In this document: one piece after another, positions 35,988 through 45,006 of the stretch | Layout of the letters: the number at the start of each line of letters is the position of its first letter | Numbering within the stretch: the stretch's first letter is position 1 | DNA from: Companilactobacillus nuruki | GTDB lineage: Bacteria > Bacillota > Bacilli > Lactobacillales > Lactobacillaceae | NCBI RefSeq assembly: GCF_002872255.1 | Contig: NZ_NIPR01000034.1 | Coordinates: 62,001-126,000, forward strand | Reading direction: 5' to 3' | DNA: 64,000 nucleotides | The notes under the pieces: model-generated | What the model was told of the DNA's origin: nothing | Databases searched by the model: none | What the model saw: the letters and a program-made list of their open reading frames with translations, nothing else | Translations under genes and position numbers: made by a program

Positions 35988-37436
35988 ATGGAAAATAATG
36001 ATGTGAATAGGTCGTTGAAGACTCGCCATTTGTCAATGATTGCACTTGGTGGGTCAATCGGAACTGGTTTGTTTGTTGCAAGTGGTTCTTCAATTTCAAC
36101 AGCTGGTCCTGGAGGAGCTTTGATAGCGTATGTTGCTATCGGTATTATGGTTTACTTTTTGATGACTAGTTTAGGAGAGATGGCAACGTATATGCCGGTC
36201 TCTGGATCTTTTTCAACATATGCTACAAAATTTATTGATCCAGCTTTTGGTTTTGCATTAGGTTGGAATTATTGGTTTAATTGGGCCATTACTTTAGCAG
36301 TTGATCTATCAACAATTTCTTTGGTTGTTAAGTATTGGTTCCCAAGCTGGACCTCATGGAAAATCAGTTTGACATTTATGGTGATTCTCCTAGTTATTAA
36401 TTTTATTTCTGTAGGATCATTTGGTGAAACTGAGTATTGGTTATCATCTATTAAAGTTACTGCTGTTATTATCTTTTTGATCGTTGGTATTTTAACTATC
36501 ATGGGTATTTTAGGCGGTCATGGTGAAGTTGGACTATCAAATTATACTTATAAAAAGGCACCTTTCGTCGGAGGAATACCAGCTATCCTAAGTGTTTTCG
36601 TTGTTGCTGGATTCTCGTTTCAAGGGACGGAATTAATTGGTATTACAGCTGGTGAATCAGCAACACCTGAAAAGAGTATTCCTAAGGCTATTAAACAGGT
36701 TTTCTGGAGAATTCTTCTATTTTACATTTTGTCAATTGCTGTTATTGGTGCCTTGATCCCTTATACAAGTCCTAACTTGTTGGGTTCAGGTGCTAAGGAT
36801 ATTGCTATCAGTCCTTTCACAATTGTCTTTAAAAAGGTTGGTATTCCATTAGCTGCCGGCGTTATGAATGCGGTTATTTTAACTTCAGTTATTTCTGCAG
36901 CCAATTCAGGTCTTTATGCTGCCAGCCGTATGCTTTGGTCTATGAGCAAGAATAATATGGCTCCTAAAGCATTCCAAAGAACTAATGGACGTGGTGTACC
37001 AGTCTTTTCACTATTATTAACGGCCTTAGTTGGAGCAGTTGCCTTGTTCACTAGTCTTTATGGTAATTCGTTCTATGAGTTGTTAGTATCTGCTAGTGGT
37101 TTGACAGGTTTCATTGCCTGGTTAGGAATTGCTTTCTCACACTACAGATTTAGAAAAGCCTATTTATATAAGGGTTATAGTCTAGATGATCTAAAATATA
37201 AAGCAAAATGGTTCCCATTTGGACCACTTTTGGCAATTGTCTTGGGAATTATTATCATCTTGGGACAAGACGTTCGTTCAATGGTCAATTTCAATTTTGG
37301 TCGCTTGTTGATTAGTTATAGTGGTTTGATCATTCTCTTCTTCTGTTGGGCTTATTATAAGATCAGATATAAGACTAAATTTTTGAAACTAGAAGATGTT
37401 GATGTTGAAAAGACTAAAAATGGTGGTCACTACTAG
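35988..37436 (+). CDS. lysP: Lysine-specific permease (APC superfamily, AAT family)
   Basis: A 482-aa amino-acid/proton symporter with 12 predicted helices. The N-terminus RHLSMIALGGSIGTGLFVAS, AGPGGALIAYVAIGIMVYFL, MTSLGEMATYMPVSGSFSTY and FALGWNYWFNWAIT match E. coli LysP closely. The start is ATG 35988 behind AAAGGGG; a longer in-frame reading runs back through the terminator hairpin and is not coding. The lysine riboswitch independently supports the substrate. Confidence 0.95.
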   Translation: MENNDVNRSLKTRHLSMIALGGSIGTGLFVASGSSISTAGPGGALIAYVAIGIMVYFLMTSLGEMATYMPVSGSFSTYATKFIDPAFGFALGWNYWFNWAITLAVDLSTISLVVKYWFPSWTSWKISLTFMVILLVINFISVGSFGETEYWLSSIKVTAVIIFLIVGILTIMGILGGHGEVGLSNYTYKKAPFVGGIPAILSVFVVAGFSFQGTELIGITAGESATPEKSIPKAIKQVFWRILLFYILSIAVIGALIPYTSPNLLGSGAKDIAISPFTIVFKKVGIPLAAGVMNAVILTSVISAANSGLYAASRMLWSMSKNNMAPKAFQRTNGRGVPVFSLLLTALVGAVALFTSLYGNSFYELLVSASGLTGFIAWLGIAFSHYRFRKAYLYKGYSLDDLKYKAKWFPFGPLLAIVLGIIIILGQDVRSMVNFNFGRLLISYSGLIILFFCWAYYKIRYKTKFLKLEDVDVEKTKNGGHY

Positions 37437-37487
37437 TTGAAATTTGCCACAAATTAAATTATGATTAACAAAGAATATAAAAACTAA

Positions 37488-37705
37488 AAGAGTGCCCACT
37501 CATAAATCTTTCAGAGAAGCGATGGTCGGTGTGAATCGTTAAGATTTCTATTCCAGCATTCTAGTAACGGGTAATTCCGTTCGGGTTGATCCGATAAAAT
37601 CTGAAAGTGCAGAGTATTTTTATACGCTGAAACTGGGTGGTACCGCGAATATGGTCGATTCGTCCCTTTATTGGGATGAGTCGACCATATTTTTATTTTA
37701 TGGAG
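37488..37705 (+). promoter_or_regulatory. T-box leader of serS with terminator/antiterminator
   Basis: Contains the T-box sequence TGGGTGGTACCGCG (37634-37647) and an AGAGAAGC stem I element near 37513. The terminator stem ATATGGTCGATTCGTCCC pairs with GGGATGAGTCGACCATAT, followed by T5. Uncharged tRNA-Ser should stabilise the antiterminator. I could not fix the specifier codon with confidence. Confidence 0.93.
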
Positions 37706-37713
37706 GAAAAGTT

Positions 37714-39003
37714 ATGTTAGATATTAAGTTGATCAGAAAAGATCCAGAATATATTAAGAACAAACTAGCTTCACGTGGCGTTACAAGCGAAGAAATCGAT
37801 GAATTACTTTCATATGATGCTAAGCGCCGTGAACTTTTGGTACAAACAGAAACTTTGAAAGAAAAGAGAAATACTGTTTCTCAAGGTATCGCTACTAAGA
37901 AACGTAATAAAGAAGATGCTAGTGAAGAAATTGCAGCAATGAAACAAGTTGGTGCTGATATCAAGAAGATTGATGCTGAACTTGAAGAAGCTGAAGGAAA
38001 AATGAACTATATTTTAGTTCGTCTACCTAATATTCCTGATGATTCTGTTCCTGTTGGTCCAGATGACAGTACAAATGTTGAAATTAGAAAAGTTGGTGCT
38101 ATCCCTAAGGAGGGCTTTAAACCTCGTCATCATTGGGATATTGGTGAAGAATTAGGAATCCTAGATTTTGAACAAGCAACTAAGGTGGCTGGTTCACGTT
38201 TTGTTTATTACATTGGTATGGGTGCTCGTTTGGAGCGTGCCGTTTATAACTTTATGTTGGATCAACATCAACAAGAAGGTTATACAGAAGTCATTCCTCC
38301 ATATTTGGTAAATAACACTGCCATGTTTGGTACTAGTCAATTTCCTAAGTTTACTGAAGATGTTTATACTGTCACAGTTGATGAAAATCCATTAACACTG
38401 ATCCCTACAGCCGAAGTTCCTTTGACAAACTACTTTGCTGACAAGATTTTGGATGAAAAAGATCTTCCTAAATACGTTACAGCTTTGACACCTTGTTTCC
38501 GTTCTGAAGCAGGTTCAGCTGGTCGTGATACTCGTGGATTGATTCGTATGCACCAATTCAATAAGGTTGAAATGGTTAAAGTTTCAAAACCAGAGGAATC
38601 ATACAATGAACTAGAAAAATTAACTGCTAATGCAGAAAATATTTTGCAAAAATTAGGTCTTCCATATCACGTTATTGTTTTATCAAGTGGGGATGCTAGT
38701 TTTTCTTCAGCAAAGACTTATGATTTGGAAGTTTGGATGCCCGCTCAAGATAAGTATCGTGAAGTTTCAAGTTGTTCTAACTGTCTTGATTTCCAAGCTC
38801 GTCGTGCTCACATTCGTTACCGTGACGAAAATGGTAAGACAAAACTTGCTCATACATTGAATGGTTCAGGTCTTGCCGCTGGTCGTACAGTTGCCGCAAT
38901 TCTTGAAAATTATCAAAATGAAGATGGTTCTGTAACTATTCCAGATGTTTTGGTTCCTTACATGGGTGGCGTAACAAAAATTACTAAAGAAAATGCCAAA
39001 TAG
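37714..39003 (+). CDS. serS: Seryl-tRNA synthetase
   Basis: Class II aminoacyl-tRNA synthetase, 429 aa. The N-terminal coiled-coil arm for the tRNA-Ser variable loop covers ~30-100 ([20 protein letters not shown], then AEEAAAMKQ-like helices). Motif 2 is [20 protein letters not shown] with MHQFNKVEM, and motif 3 is [18 protein letters not shown]. The start is ATG 37714 behind GGAGG, directly after the T-box terminator. Confidence 0.97.
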   Translation: MLDIKLIRKDPEYIKNKLASRGVTSEEIDELLSYDAKRRELLVQTETLKEKRNTVSQGIATKKRNKEDASEEIAAMKQVGADIKKIDAELEEAEGKMNYILVRLPNIPDDSVPVGPDDSTNVEIRKVGAIPKEGFKPRHHWDIGEELGILDFEQATKVAGSRFVYYIGMGARLERAVYNFMLDQHQQEGYTEVIPPYLVNNTAMFGTSQFPKFTEDVYTVTVDENPLTLIPTAEVPLTNYFADKILDEKDLPKYVTALTPCFRSEAGSAGRDTRGLIRMHQFNKVEMVKVSKPEESYNELEKLTANAENILQKLGLPYHVIVLSSGDASFSSAKTYDLEVWMPAQDKYREVSSCSNCLDFQARRAHIRYRDENGKTKLAHTLNGSGLAAGRTVAAILENYQNEDGSVTIPDVLVPYMGGVTKITKENAK

Positions 39004-39067
39004 ATATTGACCTTATGTCTATAAATTGATAAAATTTAATAGTTCTGTTAAAGAGCTATTGAATTAT

Positions 39068-39140
39068 TCCGGTTTAGCTCAGTTGGTAGAGCACCTGACT
39101 GTTAATCAGGTTGTCGTCAGTTCGAGTCTGACAACCGGAG
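39068..39140 (+). tRNA. tRNA-Asn (GTT)
   Basis: Acceptor TCCGGTT (39068-39074) pairs with AACCGGA (39133-39139), discriminator G. The D-arm is GCTCAGTTGGTAGAGC, the anticodon loop CTGTTAA, and the T-loop TTCGAGT. 73 nt, no encoded CCA. Confidence 0.97.
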
Positions 39141-39177
39141 TTATAAATACTTAGGATTTACCTAGGTGTCCAATAAA

Positions 39178-39217
39178 TTACATCTAGTTCATAGAAGAAT
39201 TAGATGTAATTTTTTTA
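39178..39217 (+). terminator. Hairpin between the two tRNA genes
   Basis: Stem TTACATCTA with TAGATGTAA followed by T7, so the two tRNAs are probably separate transcripts or processed. Confidence 0.75.
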
Positions 39218-39221
39218 TTAA

Positions 39222-39294
39222 GCCGTGTTAGCTCAGTTGGTAGAGCATCGGTATCGTAAACCGGCGGTCACAGGTTCGACTCCTGCACACGGCA
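39222..39294 (+). tRNA. tRNA-Thr (CGT)
   Basis: Acceptor GCCGTGT (39222-39228) pairs with ACACGGC (39287-39293), discriminator A. The anticodon loop is ATCGTAA giving anticodon CGT (Thr, ACG), and the T-loop TTCGACT. 73 nt. Confidence 0.96.
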
Positions 39295-39300
39295 TTTTAT

Positions 39301-39353
39301 AACAATTTTAAAAGGATTAAAACCATTGATTATATTGGTTTTAATCCTTTTTT
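39301..39353 (+). terminator. Terminator after tRNA-Thr, duplicated in the BspA array
   Basis: Stem AAAAGGATTAAAACCA (39310-39325) with TGGTTTTAATCCTTTT (39336-39351). About 50 bp here, including the preceding AACAATTTT, recur at 42777-42829 with a single visible substitution, and in diverged form near 40803-40846. Confidence 0.85.
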
Positions 39354-39415
39354 ATACGAATATACAATAAGAAGTGCTCACGATTAATGAACACTTTTTT
39401 TAGATCGATACTAAT

Positions 39416-40105
39416 TTATTTTAAATTATCAACAGCATATTGAGCTTCCTCTTGAGTAAAACCTTCACCTGAACTAGATGTTAATTGTTCTTTTACTTCA
39501 TCTTTAGACATGTGTTGGTCGTTATAGTAACTTTTGGCCTTTTCCAAGGCATTCTTGTTGTAATTGGCTTTTAAGTTATCAACAGCGTATTGAGCTTCTT
39601 CTTGAGTAAACTTTTCTCCAGAATCGGAACTCAATTGTTCTAAAATACCTTGTTTTGACATGAATTGTGTATCTGAATAAGACTTTGCCTTGATTAAGGC
39701 ATTCTTATCATAATCAGCTTTTAAATTATTGACAGCATATTGCGCTGCTTCAGTACTAAATTTTTCCCCGGCCTCAGAGGTTAGTTGATCATATATACCG
39801 GCTTTAGACATATGCATTGAATTAGAATATGTTTCAGCCTTGTATAATGCATTTTGATCTTCTTTAGGAACAGTTGTATTAGTTTCCTTACCCTTGTTTG
39901 ATTCATCTTTTTCCACTTTATTTGTTTTGGGCTTCTTTACTTGTTTAGCAGTAGTGGGGTTATTGGCTTTGTCAGAACTTTTATTTGAATCGTTTCCTTT
40001 AGGAATCGCTATGAAAATTAAAACTATAATTAACAACCAAAACCACCATTTTTTATAAAATGGCTTTCTTCTTTTTCTTCTACGCATATTTCTTTCGCTT
40101 CTCAT
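39416..40105 (-). CDS. Membrane-anchored Ltp-type protein with three 50-residue repeats
   Basis: A 229-aa protein. Basic N-terminus, one TM helix (~19-34, WWFWLLIIVLIFIAI), a Lys/Asn/Thr-rich linker (37-84), then three repeats starting at 85, 135 and 185, exactly 50 residues apart, each with NAL-KA-SYS, HMSK, QLTS, EGFTQEEAQYAVDNLK-like sequence. This is the repeat of the host cell surface-exposed lipoprotein (Ltp) family; Ltp of phage TP-J34 blocks injection of phage DNA. Here a TM helix replaces the lipobox, and there is an additional repeat. GGAGG precedes the ATG. Antiphage function is inference. Confidence 0.8.
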   Translation of the reverse strand: MRSERNMRRRKRRKPFYKKWWFWLLIIVLIFIAIPKGNDSNKSSDKANNPTTAKQVKKPKTNKVEKDESNKGKETNTTVPKEDQNALYKAETYSNSMHMSKAGIYDQLTSEAGEKFSTEAAQYAVNNLKADYDKNALIKAKSYSDTQFMSKQGILEQLSSDSGEKFTQEEAQYAVDNLKANYNKNALEKAKSYYNDQHMSKDEVKEQLTSSSGEGFTQEEAQYAVDNLK

Positions 40106-40562
40106 GAATCGAATCCTCCGTTATATATTAATCTCCTAAAAATAGTAATACATAATTGTATCTTAAGTCTGTAGTAAGCACAATTAGACAATTGATTGTG
40201 TTTTTTATCAAGGGATGGTAAATCACTACAACAGTAATGCAATGTGTTTCCAGTTCTTTGAATTCTAAAATACGCTCTCCCTCATAAACTATAATAAAAT
40301 AGGATTTGAAGTTTTTGTATTGCTAATCAATGAGAAAACAAACTATCATTTGTCAATGACTCTCGATACATCTCTTGTTAATCAAAATTCTAAATTAAGT
40401 CCCTCAGATTGTACAAATGGTTCAAGATTTCCATATCCTCGATCAAGGGCAGAGATGAGATGAGTTTAGTTTAGCAAAAATTCTTTGCTGTTTTAGTATT
40501 ATTTCTCTTAAATAAAAAGATATCACAAATAAGCGATAATTAAGACAAAAAATAAAATAATA
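40106..40562. other. Gene-free stretch before the BspA array
   Basis: No plausible coding frame or recognisable RNA. It holds the Ltp promoter region at the left and a CACAAT/ATTGTG hairpin with T6 near 40178-40206. It is probably decayed sequence preceding the BspA relic. Confidence 0.5.
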
Positions 40563-40754
40563 GAATTAGGTCTAAATATTGATCAACTAAAAGCAGACTT
40601 AGCTAAAGATTCTGTCCCCTATGACTATAGTCAAGATAATGATATAGATGGAATCAATAAGCAATTAGATTCATTCGCGTCAATTAGAGCAAAATATAAT
40701 AAACTTGTTCAAGAGGGAGCCTTTGATAAATCGGACTATTGGACTATGAAATGA
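40563..40754 (+). pseudogene. Relic of a BspA/DUF285 protein: only the C-terminal domain remains
   Basis: 64 codons in frame (ELGLNIDQLKADLAKDSVPY to KSDYWTMK, then TGA) match the C-termini of the two intact genes downstream almost residue for residue (for example ASIRAK for ASVRAK, EGAFDK for EGVFDK). There is no start or ribosome site and the homology begins abruptly. It is the remains of a third gene copy, or the footprint of recombination between copies. Confidence 0.88.
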
Positions 40755-40802
40755 TTTTTCTAAATTAAAAGATATACTTGGCTTGATTATAATATATAGA
40801 TT

Positions 40803-40888
40803 CAAAAGAGATTAAATCATATTTATTATGTTTTAATCCTTTTTTGTGCACGAAAAAAATGTAAGTGCTATCATTTAATCGTGATTAA
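40803..40888 (+). promoter_or_regulatory. Repeated terminator-promoter cassette ahead of the first BspA gene
   Basis: A diverged copy of the array terminator is followed by a 30-bp block (40859-40888, starting ATGTAAGTGCTATCATTTAA) that recurs exactly at 42873-42902 before the second gene. It is conserved promoter or operator sequence. Confidence 0.65.
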
Positions 40889-40914
40889 AATATATGGATA
40901 TGGAGGGATTGGTC

Positions 40915-42681
40915 TTGAAAAATTGTAGGTTAAAAATACATCGTATTTTGACTATAATTGTTGTTTCTGTCTCAATGATGTTAGTAACAGTTATTTTTAG
41001 TAGTGTGCTAGTACATGCGGACACTATAAGTGATAGTAGTGTTCAAACAAAAAGTAATGACAATATAGTTACAGGAACATGGGGAACTGCACCGTGGACT
41101 TGGAATAAATTGACTAATGAAATAACCGTGGGTGGTGGAATAGCTGGACCTGTAGCTGATCGTCCTTGGAAGTCAGGATGGGGGAATGACCATACAGGGC
41201 ATGATCAGATTTATATTAAAAAAATCATTTTCAATGGCAAATTACAATTACCAGCTAATTGTTCGTATTTATTTCCTAAGTTATATGATCTTACTTCTAT
41301 AGATGGAATTGATAATCTTGATACATCAAAAGTGACTAATATGAGTGGAATGTTCTCAGATGATTTATCACTTAAAAGTTTAAATCTAAGTAATTTTAAT
41401 ACATCAAACGTAATCGATATGAACAGTATGATTTATAATTGTAAATCACTTACTTACTTAAATATAAGTAATTTTGATACATCAAAAGTAACCGATATGC
41501 GTCTTATGCTTGGTTATAATTCCAAATTAAGTGATTTGGATGTAAGCAATTTTGATACATCGAAAGTAACTGATATGAGTGGCATGTTTGATAACGATGA
41601 GAATATTAAGGAACTTGATGTAAGTAACTTTAATACGTCAAAGGTTACAAATATGAGTCGTATGTTTGCAATTACTTATTTTAATAGTCTGAATCTAAGT
41701 AATTTTGATACATCGAAAGTAACTGATATGAATCATATGTTTTACAGTGCTTCTGGTCTGAAAAGCTTAGACCTACGTAATTTTGATACATCGAAAGTAA
41801 CTGATATGAGTTATATGTTTAATTCTACTATGAATCTTACCGATTTGAATCTAAGTAGTTTTGATACGTCGAAAGTAACTGATATGAGTTATATGTTTGC
41901 GAGCTACCCTTCTTCTCCTGATCCTAAGTTTACAAATAAGCTTGAGAAATTGAATTTGAGTAACTTTGATATGTCAAACGTAACAAACTCATCAGCTATG
42001 TTTAGTAAAGACTCCAATTTAAATACTTTAATTCTAGGAAAAAAGAATAAATTTGTAGAGAATACAAATTTGCCTAGTGTTCCAACTACAGACGGATATC
42101 AAGGTAAGTGGCAGAATACTAAAGGTCCTGCTGGAAATAATATAAATAATGGAAATACTTATACTTCTGATGATCTTTTGACAGACTATACTTCAGATAG
42201 AGCAGGAACATACACTTGGTCTAAGAAGAGTAACGATGTGTCTGATTTGAAAGATCTCTACAATAAAGTGAAGTTATCAATCAGTTATTCAGGCAGTATG
42301 TTCAACTCTCAACCTGGAGACTCTATGAAATACAAAGATGAATTCAATGGAAGATCAATGTTTGGCGCATTAGATTACGCATATAATTCTAATAACTATG
42401 ATGAGTTAATCAAAGTAATGCATGATTCAATTAAGAAAACGCATGAATCAATTTGCTCACTACAAGTAAATGAAGCTAAAGCAAAAGAATTAGGTCTAAA
42501 CATTGATCAACTAAAAGCAGATTTAGTTAAAGACTCTGTTCCTTATGATTATAGTCAAGATAATGATATAGATGGAATCAATAAACAATTAGATTCATTT
42601 GCATCAGTACGAGCAAAATATAATAAACTTGTTCAAGAGGGAGTCTTTGATAAATCGGACTATTGGACTATGAATAAATAA
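40915..42681 (+). CDS. Secreted BspA-like protein with DUF285 repeats, copy 1
   Basis: A 588-aa secreted protein. The signal peptide ends near VHA. An entry motif GTWGTAPWTWNKLTNE is followed by about ten ~24-residue DUF285/BspA leucine-rich repeats of the form LNLSNFDTSKVTDMSYMF (~110-380). The C-terminal ~110-aa domain (LKDLYNKVKLSISYSGSMFN to KSDYWTMNK) lacks an LPXTG signal, so it is released or held non-covalently. Start is TTG 40915 behind GGAGG, the same arrangement as in copy 2; the ATG at 40894 lies upstream of that site. Likely adhesin. Confidence 0.85.
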   Translation: MKNCRLKIHRILTIIVVSVSMMLVTVIFSSVLVHADTISDSSVQTKSNDNIVTGTWGTAPWTWNKLTNEITVGGGIAGPVADRPWKSGWGNDHTGHDQIYIKKIIFNGKLQLPANCSYLFPKLYDLTSIDGIDNLDTSKVTNMSGMFSDDLSLKSLNLSNFNTSNVIDMNSMIYNCKSLTYLNISNFDTSKVTDMRLMLGYNSKLSDLDVSNFDTSKVTDMSGMFDNDENIKELDVSNFNTSKVTNMSRMFAITYFNSLNLSNFDTSKVTDMNHMFYSASGLKSLDLRNFDTSKVTDMSYMFNSTMNLTDLNLSSFDTSKVTDMSYMFASYPSSPDPKFTNKLEKLNLSNFDMSNVTNSSAMFSKDSNLNTLILGKKNKFVENTNLPSVPTTDGYQGKWQNTKGPAGNNINNGNTYTSDDLLTDYTSDRAGTYTWSKKSNDVSDLKDLYNKVKLSISYSGSMFNSQPGDSMKYKDEFNGRSMFGALDYAYNSNNYDELIKVMHDSIKKTHESICSLQVNEAKAKELGLNIDQLKADLVKDSVPYDYSQDNDIDGINKQLDSFASVRAKYNKLVQEGVFDKSDYWTMNK

Positions 42682-42776
42682 GTGGTCGTTTCGGCTTAGA
42701 TGTTAAAATATAAAATTTCAGTGTTTTGCATAGAATTGTTATAAATGCTGATTTAGCAACTGCTTAAATGCCTACA

Positions 42777-42829
42777 AACAATTTTAAAAGGATTGAAACC
42801 ATTGATTATATTGGTTTTAATCCTTTTTT
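42777..42829 (+). terminator. Terminator between BspA copies
   Basis: Stem AAAAGGATTGAAACCA (42786-42801) with TGGTTTTAATCCTTTT (42812-42827); a near-identical copy of the post-tRNA terminator at 39301-39353. Confidence 0.85.
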
Positions 42830-42872
42830 GTTTTGTGTTGAATTATGAATGTTTTTTGTATGCGGAAAAATA

Positions 42873-42902
42873 ATGTAAGTGCTATCATTTAATCGTGATT
42901 AA
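42873..42902 (+). promoter_or_regulatory. Conserved 30-bp upstream block, copy 2
   Basis: Identical to 40859-40888, 27 bp before the TTG start; probable promoter/operator shared by both BspA genes. Confidence 0.6.
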
Positions 42903-42929
42903 TATATGCGTATATCGGGAGGATTGGTC

Positions 42930-44792
42930 TTGAAAAAATATAATTTTAAGATAAGCCGTATTTTAACTATTGCTCTTGCCTCAGCAGCAATGATGGGAGT
43001 AACAACTGTACTTGATAATGTGTCTACTGTTCACGCAGATGAAGTTAGTGATAGTGCAGTAACAAACTCCAATGATCAAACACAGACCAACGATAATATT
43101 GTAACAGGAACATGGGGGACAGCACCTTGGACTTGGAACAAAACTACTGGAGAGATGACTGTGGGTGGAGGTGAAGCTGGGTATGCGGTTAACGTTCCTT
43201 GGAGAGATAAGCTTCGCAATATAAAAAAAATAACATTTACTGGTGAGATAATACTGCCATATGATTGTTTAGGTCTCTTTAACGGTTTGGAAGAGGTCAC
43301 GTCTATAGATGGAATGAATAATCTTGATACTTCAAAAGTTGCAAATATGCGAGGCATGTTTGCTGATATGAGCAATTTATCAAATTTGAATCTGGATAAC
43401 TTTGATACTTCAAGTGCTACTGGTATGGAGGATATGTTTAATGGAGATAGATCTCTTAAGAGTTTAAACTTAGATGTTTTTAATACATCCAAAGTAACCG
43501 ACATGAGTGGCATGTTTGCTGGTATGAGTAGCTTAAAGAGTTTAGACTTGAGCAATTTTAATACCTCAAGAGTGACTTCTATGTATAGTATGTTTGAAAA
43601 TATGACCAATCTATCAAATTTAAATGTGAATAACTTTGACACGTCAAAAGTAGTTTATATGCACAGTATGTTTAATGGTGATGGTATAAAAAATCTAAAT
43701 TTAAGTAGTTTTGATACATCGAACGTGAAGAGCATGAACGAAATGTTTGCTAATACTACAATGGATAGTATCAATCTAAATGGTTTTAATACCTCCAAGG
43801 TAACGGAAATGATTGGTATGTTTAGGAATACGAAATTTACTGACTTGGACTTGAATAATTTTGACACATCAAAAGTAACTAGTATGAAAGCAATGTTTTC
43901 TGAAGATGACCTAAAATACTTAGATTTAAGTAACTTTAATACCTCGAAAGTAACAGATATGAATACCATGTTTGCTAATACAACATTGAATAGGTTGAAT
44001 TTAAGCAATTTTAATACATCAAATGTAAATAACATGAATATTATGTTTTATAATGTTAAATTAAAATATTTGGATATTAGTAGTTTCGATATGTCAAAAG
44101 TTTATCTAATGAGGGATATGTTCGGCAATAATAGTAATATAAATACTATAGTTGTGGGATCAAAGAATAAATTTGAAAGAGATGTAAATTTACCTGAGGT
44201 TCCAACAACAGATGGTTATTCAGGTAAATGGCAAAACATTAAAGACTCCAACGGCAATAATATAAATAATGGCAGTCTCTATACATCAGAAGATTTAATG
44301 ACAAATTATACGCCAGAAAAAGCTGGTACATATACTTGGGCTAAAAAAAGTACATCTGACATAAAAGACCTTTACAATAAAGTGAAACTATCAATCAGTT
44401 ATTCAGGCAGTATGTTCAACTCTCAACCTGGAGACTCCATGAAATACAAAGATGAGTTCAATGGAAGATCAATGTTTGGCACATTAGATTACGCATATAA
44501 CTCTAATAACTATGATGAATCAATCAAAGTAATGCATGATTCAATTAAGAAAACACACGAATCAATTGGTTCATTACAAGTAAATGAGGCAAAGGCGCAA
44601 GAGTTAGGTCTAAACGTAGATCAACTAAAAGCGGATTTAGTTAAAGATTCCGTCCCCTATGACTATAGTCAAGATAATGATATAGATGGAATCAATAAAC
44701 AATTAGATTCATTTGCGTCAGTACGAGCAAAATATAACAAGTTAGTTCAAGAAGGAGTCTTTGATAAATCAGACTATTGGACTGTTAAATAG
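42930..44792 (+). CDS. Secreted BspA-like protein with DUF285 repeats, copy 2
   Basis: A 620-aa paralogue of the preceding gene. The signal peptide ends near TVHA, followed by GTWGTAPWTWNKTTGEMTVG, about eleven DUF285 repeats and the shared C-terminal domain. The last ~140 residues differ from copy 1 at only a handful of positions and the DNA is nearly identical there, whereas the repeat region has diverged widely. Start is TTG 42930, seven nt after GGAGG. Gene conversion of the C-terminal domain is likely. No wall anchor. Confidence 0.85.
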   Translation: MKKYNFKISRILTIALASAAMMGVTTVLDNVSTVHADEVSDSAVTNSNDQTQTNDNIVTGTWGTAPWTWNKTTGEMTVGGGEAGYAVNVPWRDKLRNIKKITFTGEIILPYDCLGLFNGLEEVTSIDGMNNLDTSKVANMRGMFADMSNLSNLNLDNFDTSSATGMEDMFNGDRSLKSLNLDVFNTSKVTDMSGMFAGMSSLKSLDLSNFNTSRVTSMYSMFENMTNLSNLNVNNFDTSKVVYMHSMFNGDGIKNLNLSSFDTSNVKSMNEMFANTTMDSINLNGFNTSKVTEMIGMFRNTKFTDLDLNNFDTSKVTSMKAMFSEDDLKYLDLSNFNTSKVTDMNTMFANTTLNRLNLSNFNTSNVNNMNIMFYNVKLKYLDISSFDMSKVYLMRDMFGNNSNINTIVVGSKNKFERDVNLPEVPTTDGYSGKWQNIKDSNGNNINNGSLYTSEDLMTNYTPEKAGTYTWAKKSTSDIKDLYNKVKLSISYSGSMFNSQPGDSMKYKDEFNGRSMFGTLDYAYNSNNYDESIKVMHDSIKKTHESIGSLQVNEAKAQELGLNVDQLKADLVKDSVPYDYSQDNDIDGINKQLDSFASVRAKYNKLVQEGVFDKSDYWTVK

Positions 44793-44914
44793 ATAGCTCA
44801 GTTTCTTTAAGCAAATTTATACAAATTGTCTTTAGAATTTGTTACAATTACTTTGCTGATGTCTATGAACGGCATTCTCGATAATAATAATATTATTATG
44901 ATATAACTCCCGCG

Positions 44915-44941
44915 GGGAAGCATTGATTGCTTCCCTTTTTA
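44915..44941 (+). terminator. Terminator after BspA copy 2
   Basis: Stem GGGAAGCA (44915-44922) with TGCTTCCC (44928-44935), then T5; preceded by an AT-only dyad (TAATAATATTATTA). Confidence 0.8.
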
Positions 44942-44948
44942 TATACGC

Positions 44949-44993
44949 AAAACGATCTAGCGACTATTTAATAGTTACTAGATCGTTTTTTTA
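44949..44993. terminator. Bidirectional terminator before the flavoprotein gene
   Basis: Stem AAAACGATCTAG (44949-44960) with CTAGATCGTTTT, T7 on the plus strand and T4 on the minus strand. Confidence 0.75.
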
Positions 44994-45006
44994 TTTATAA
45001 ATCAAT

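Noticed and set aside
43076-44035. Minus-strand frames of 126-188 codons inside the second BspA gene
   Set aside because: They mirror the 24-residue repeats of the coding strand and lack ribosome sites.
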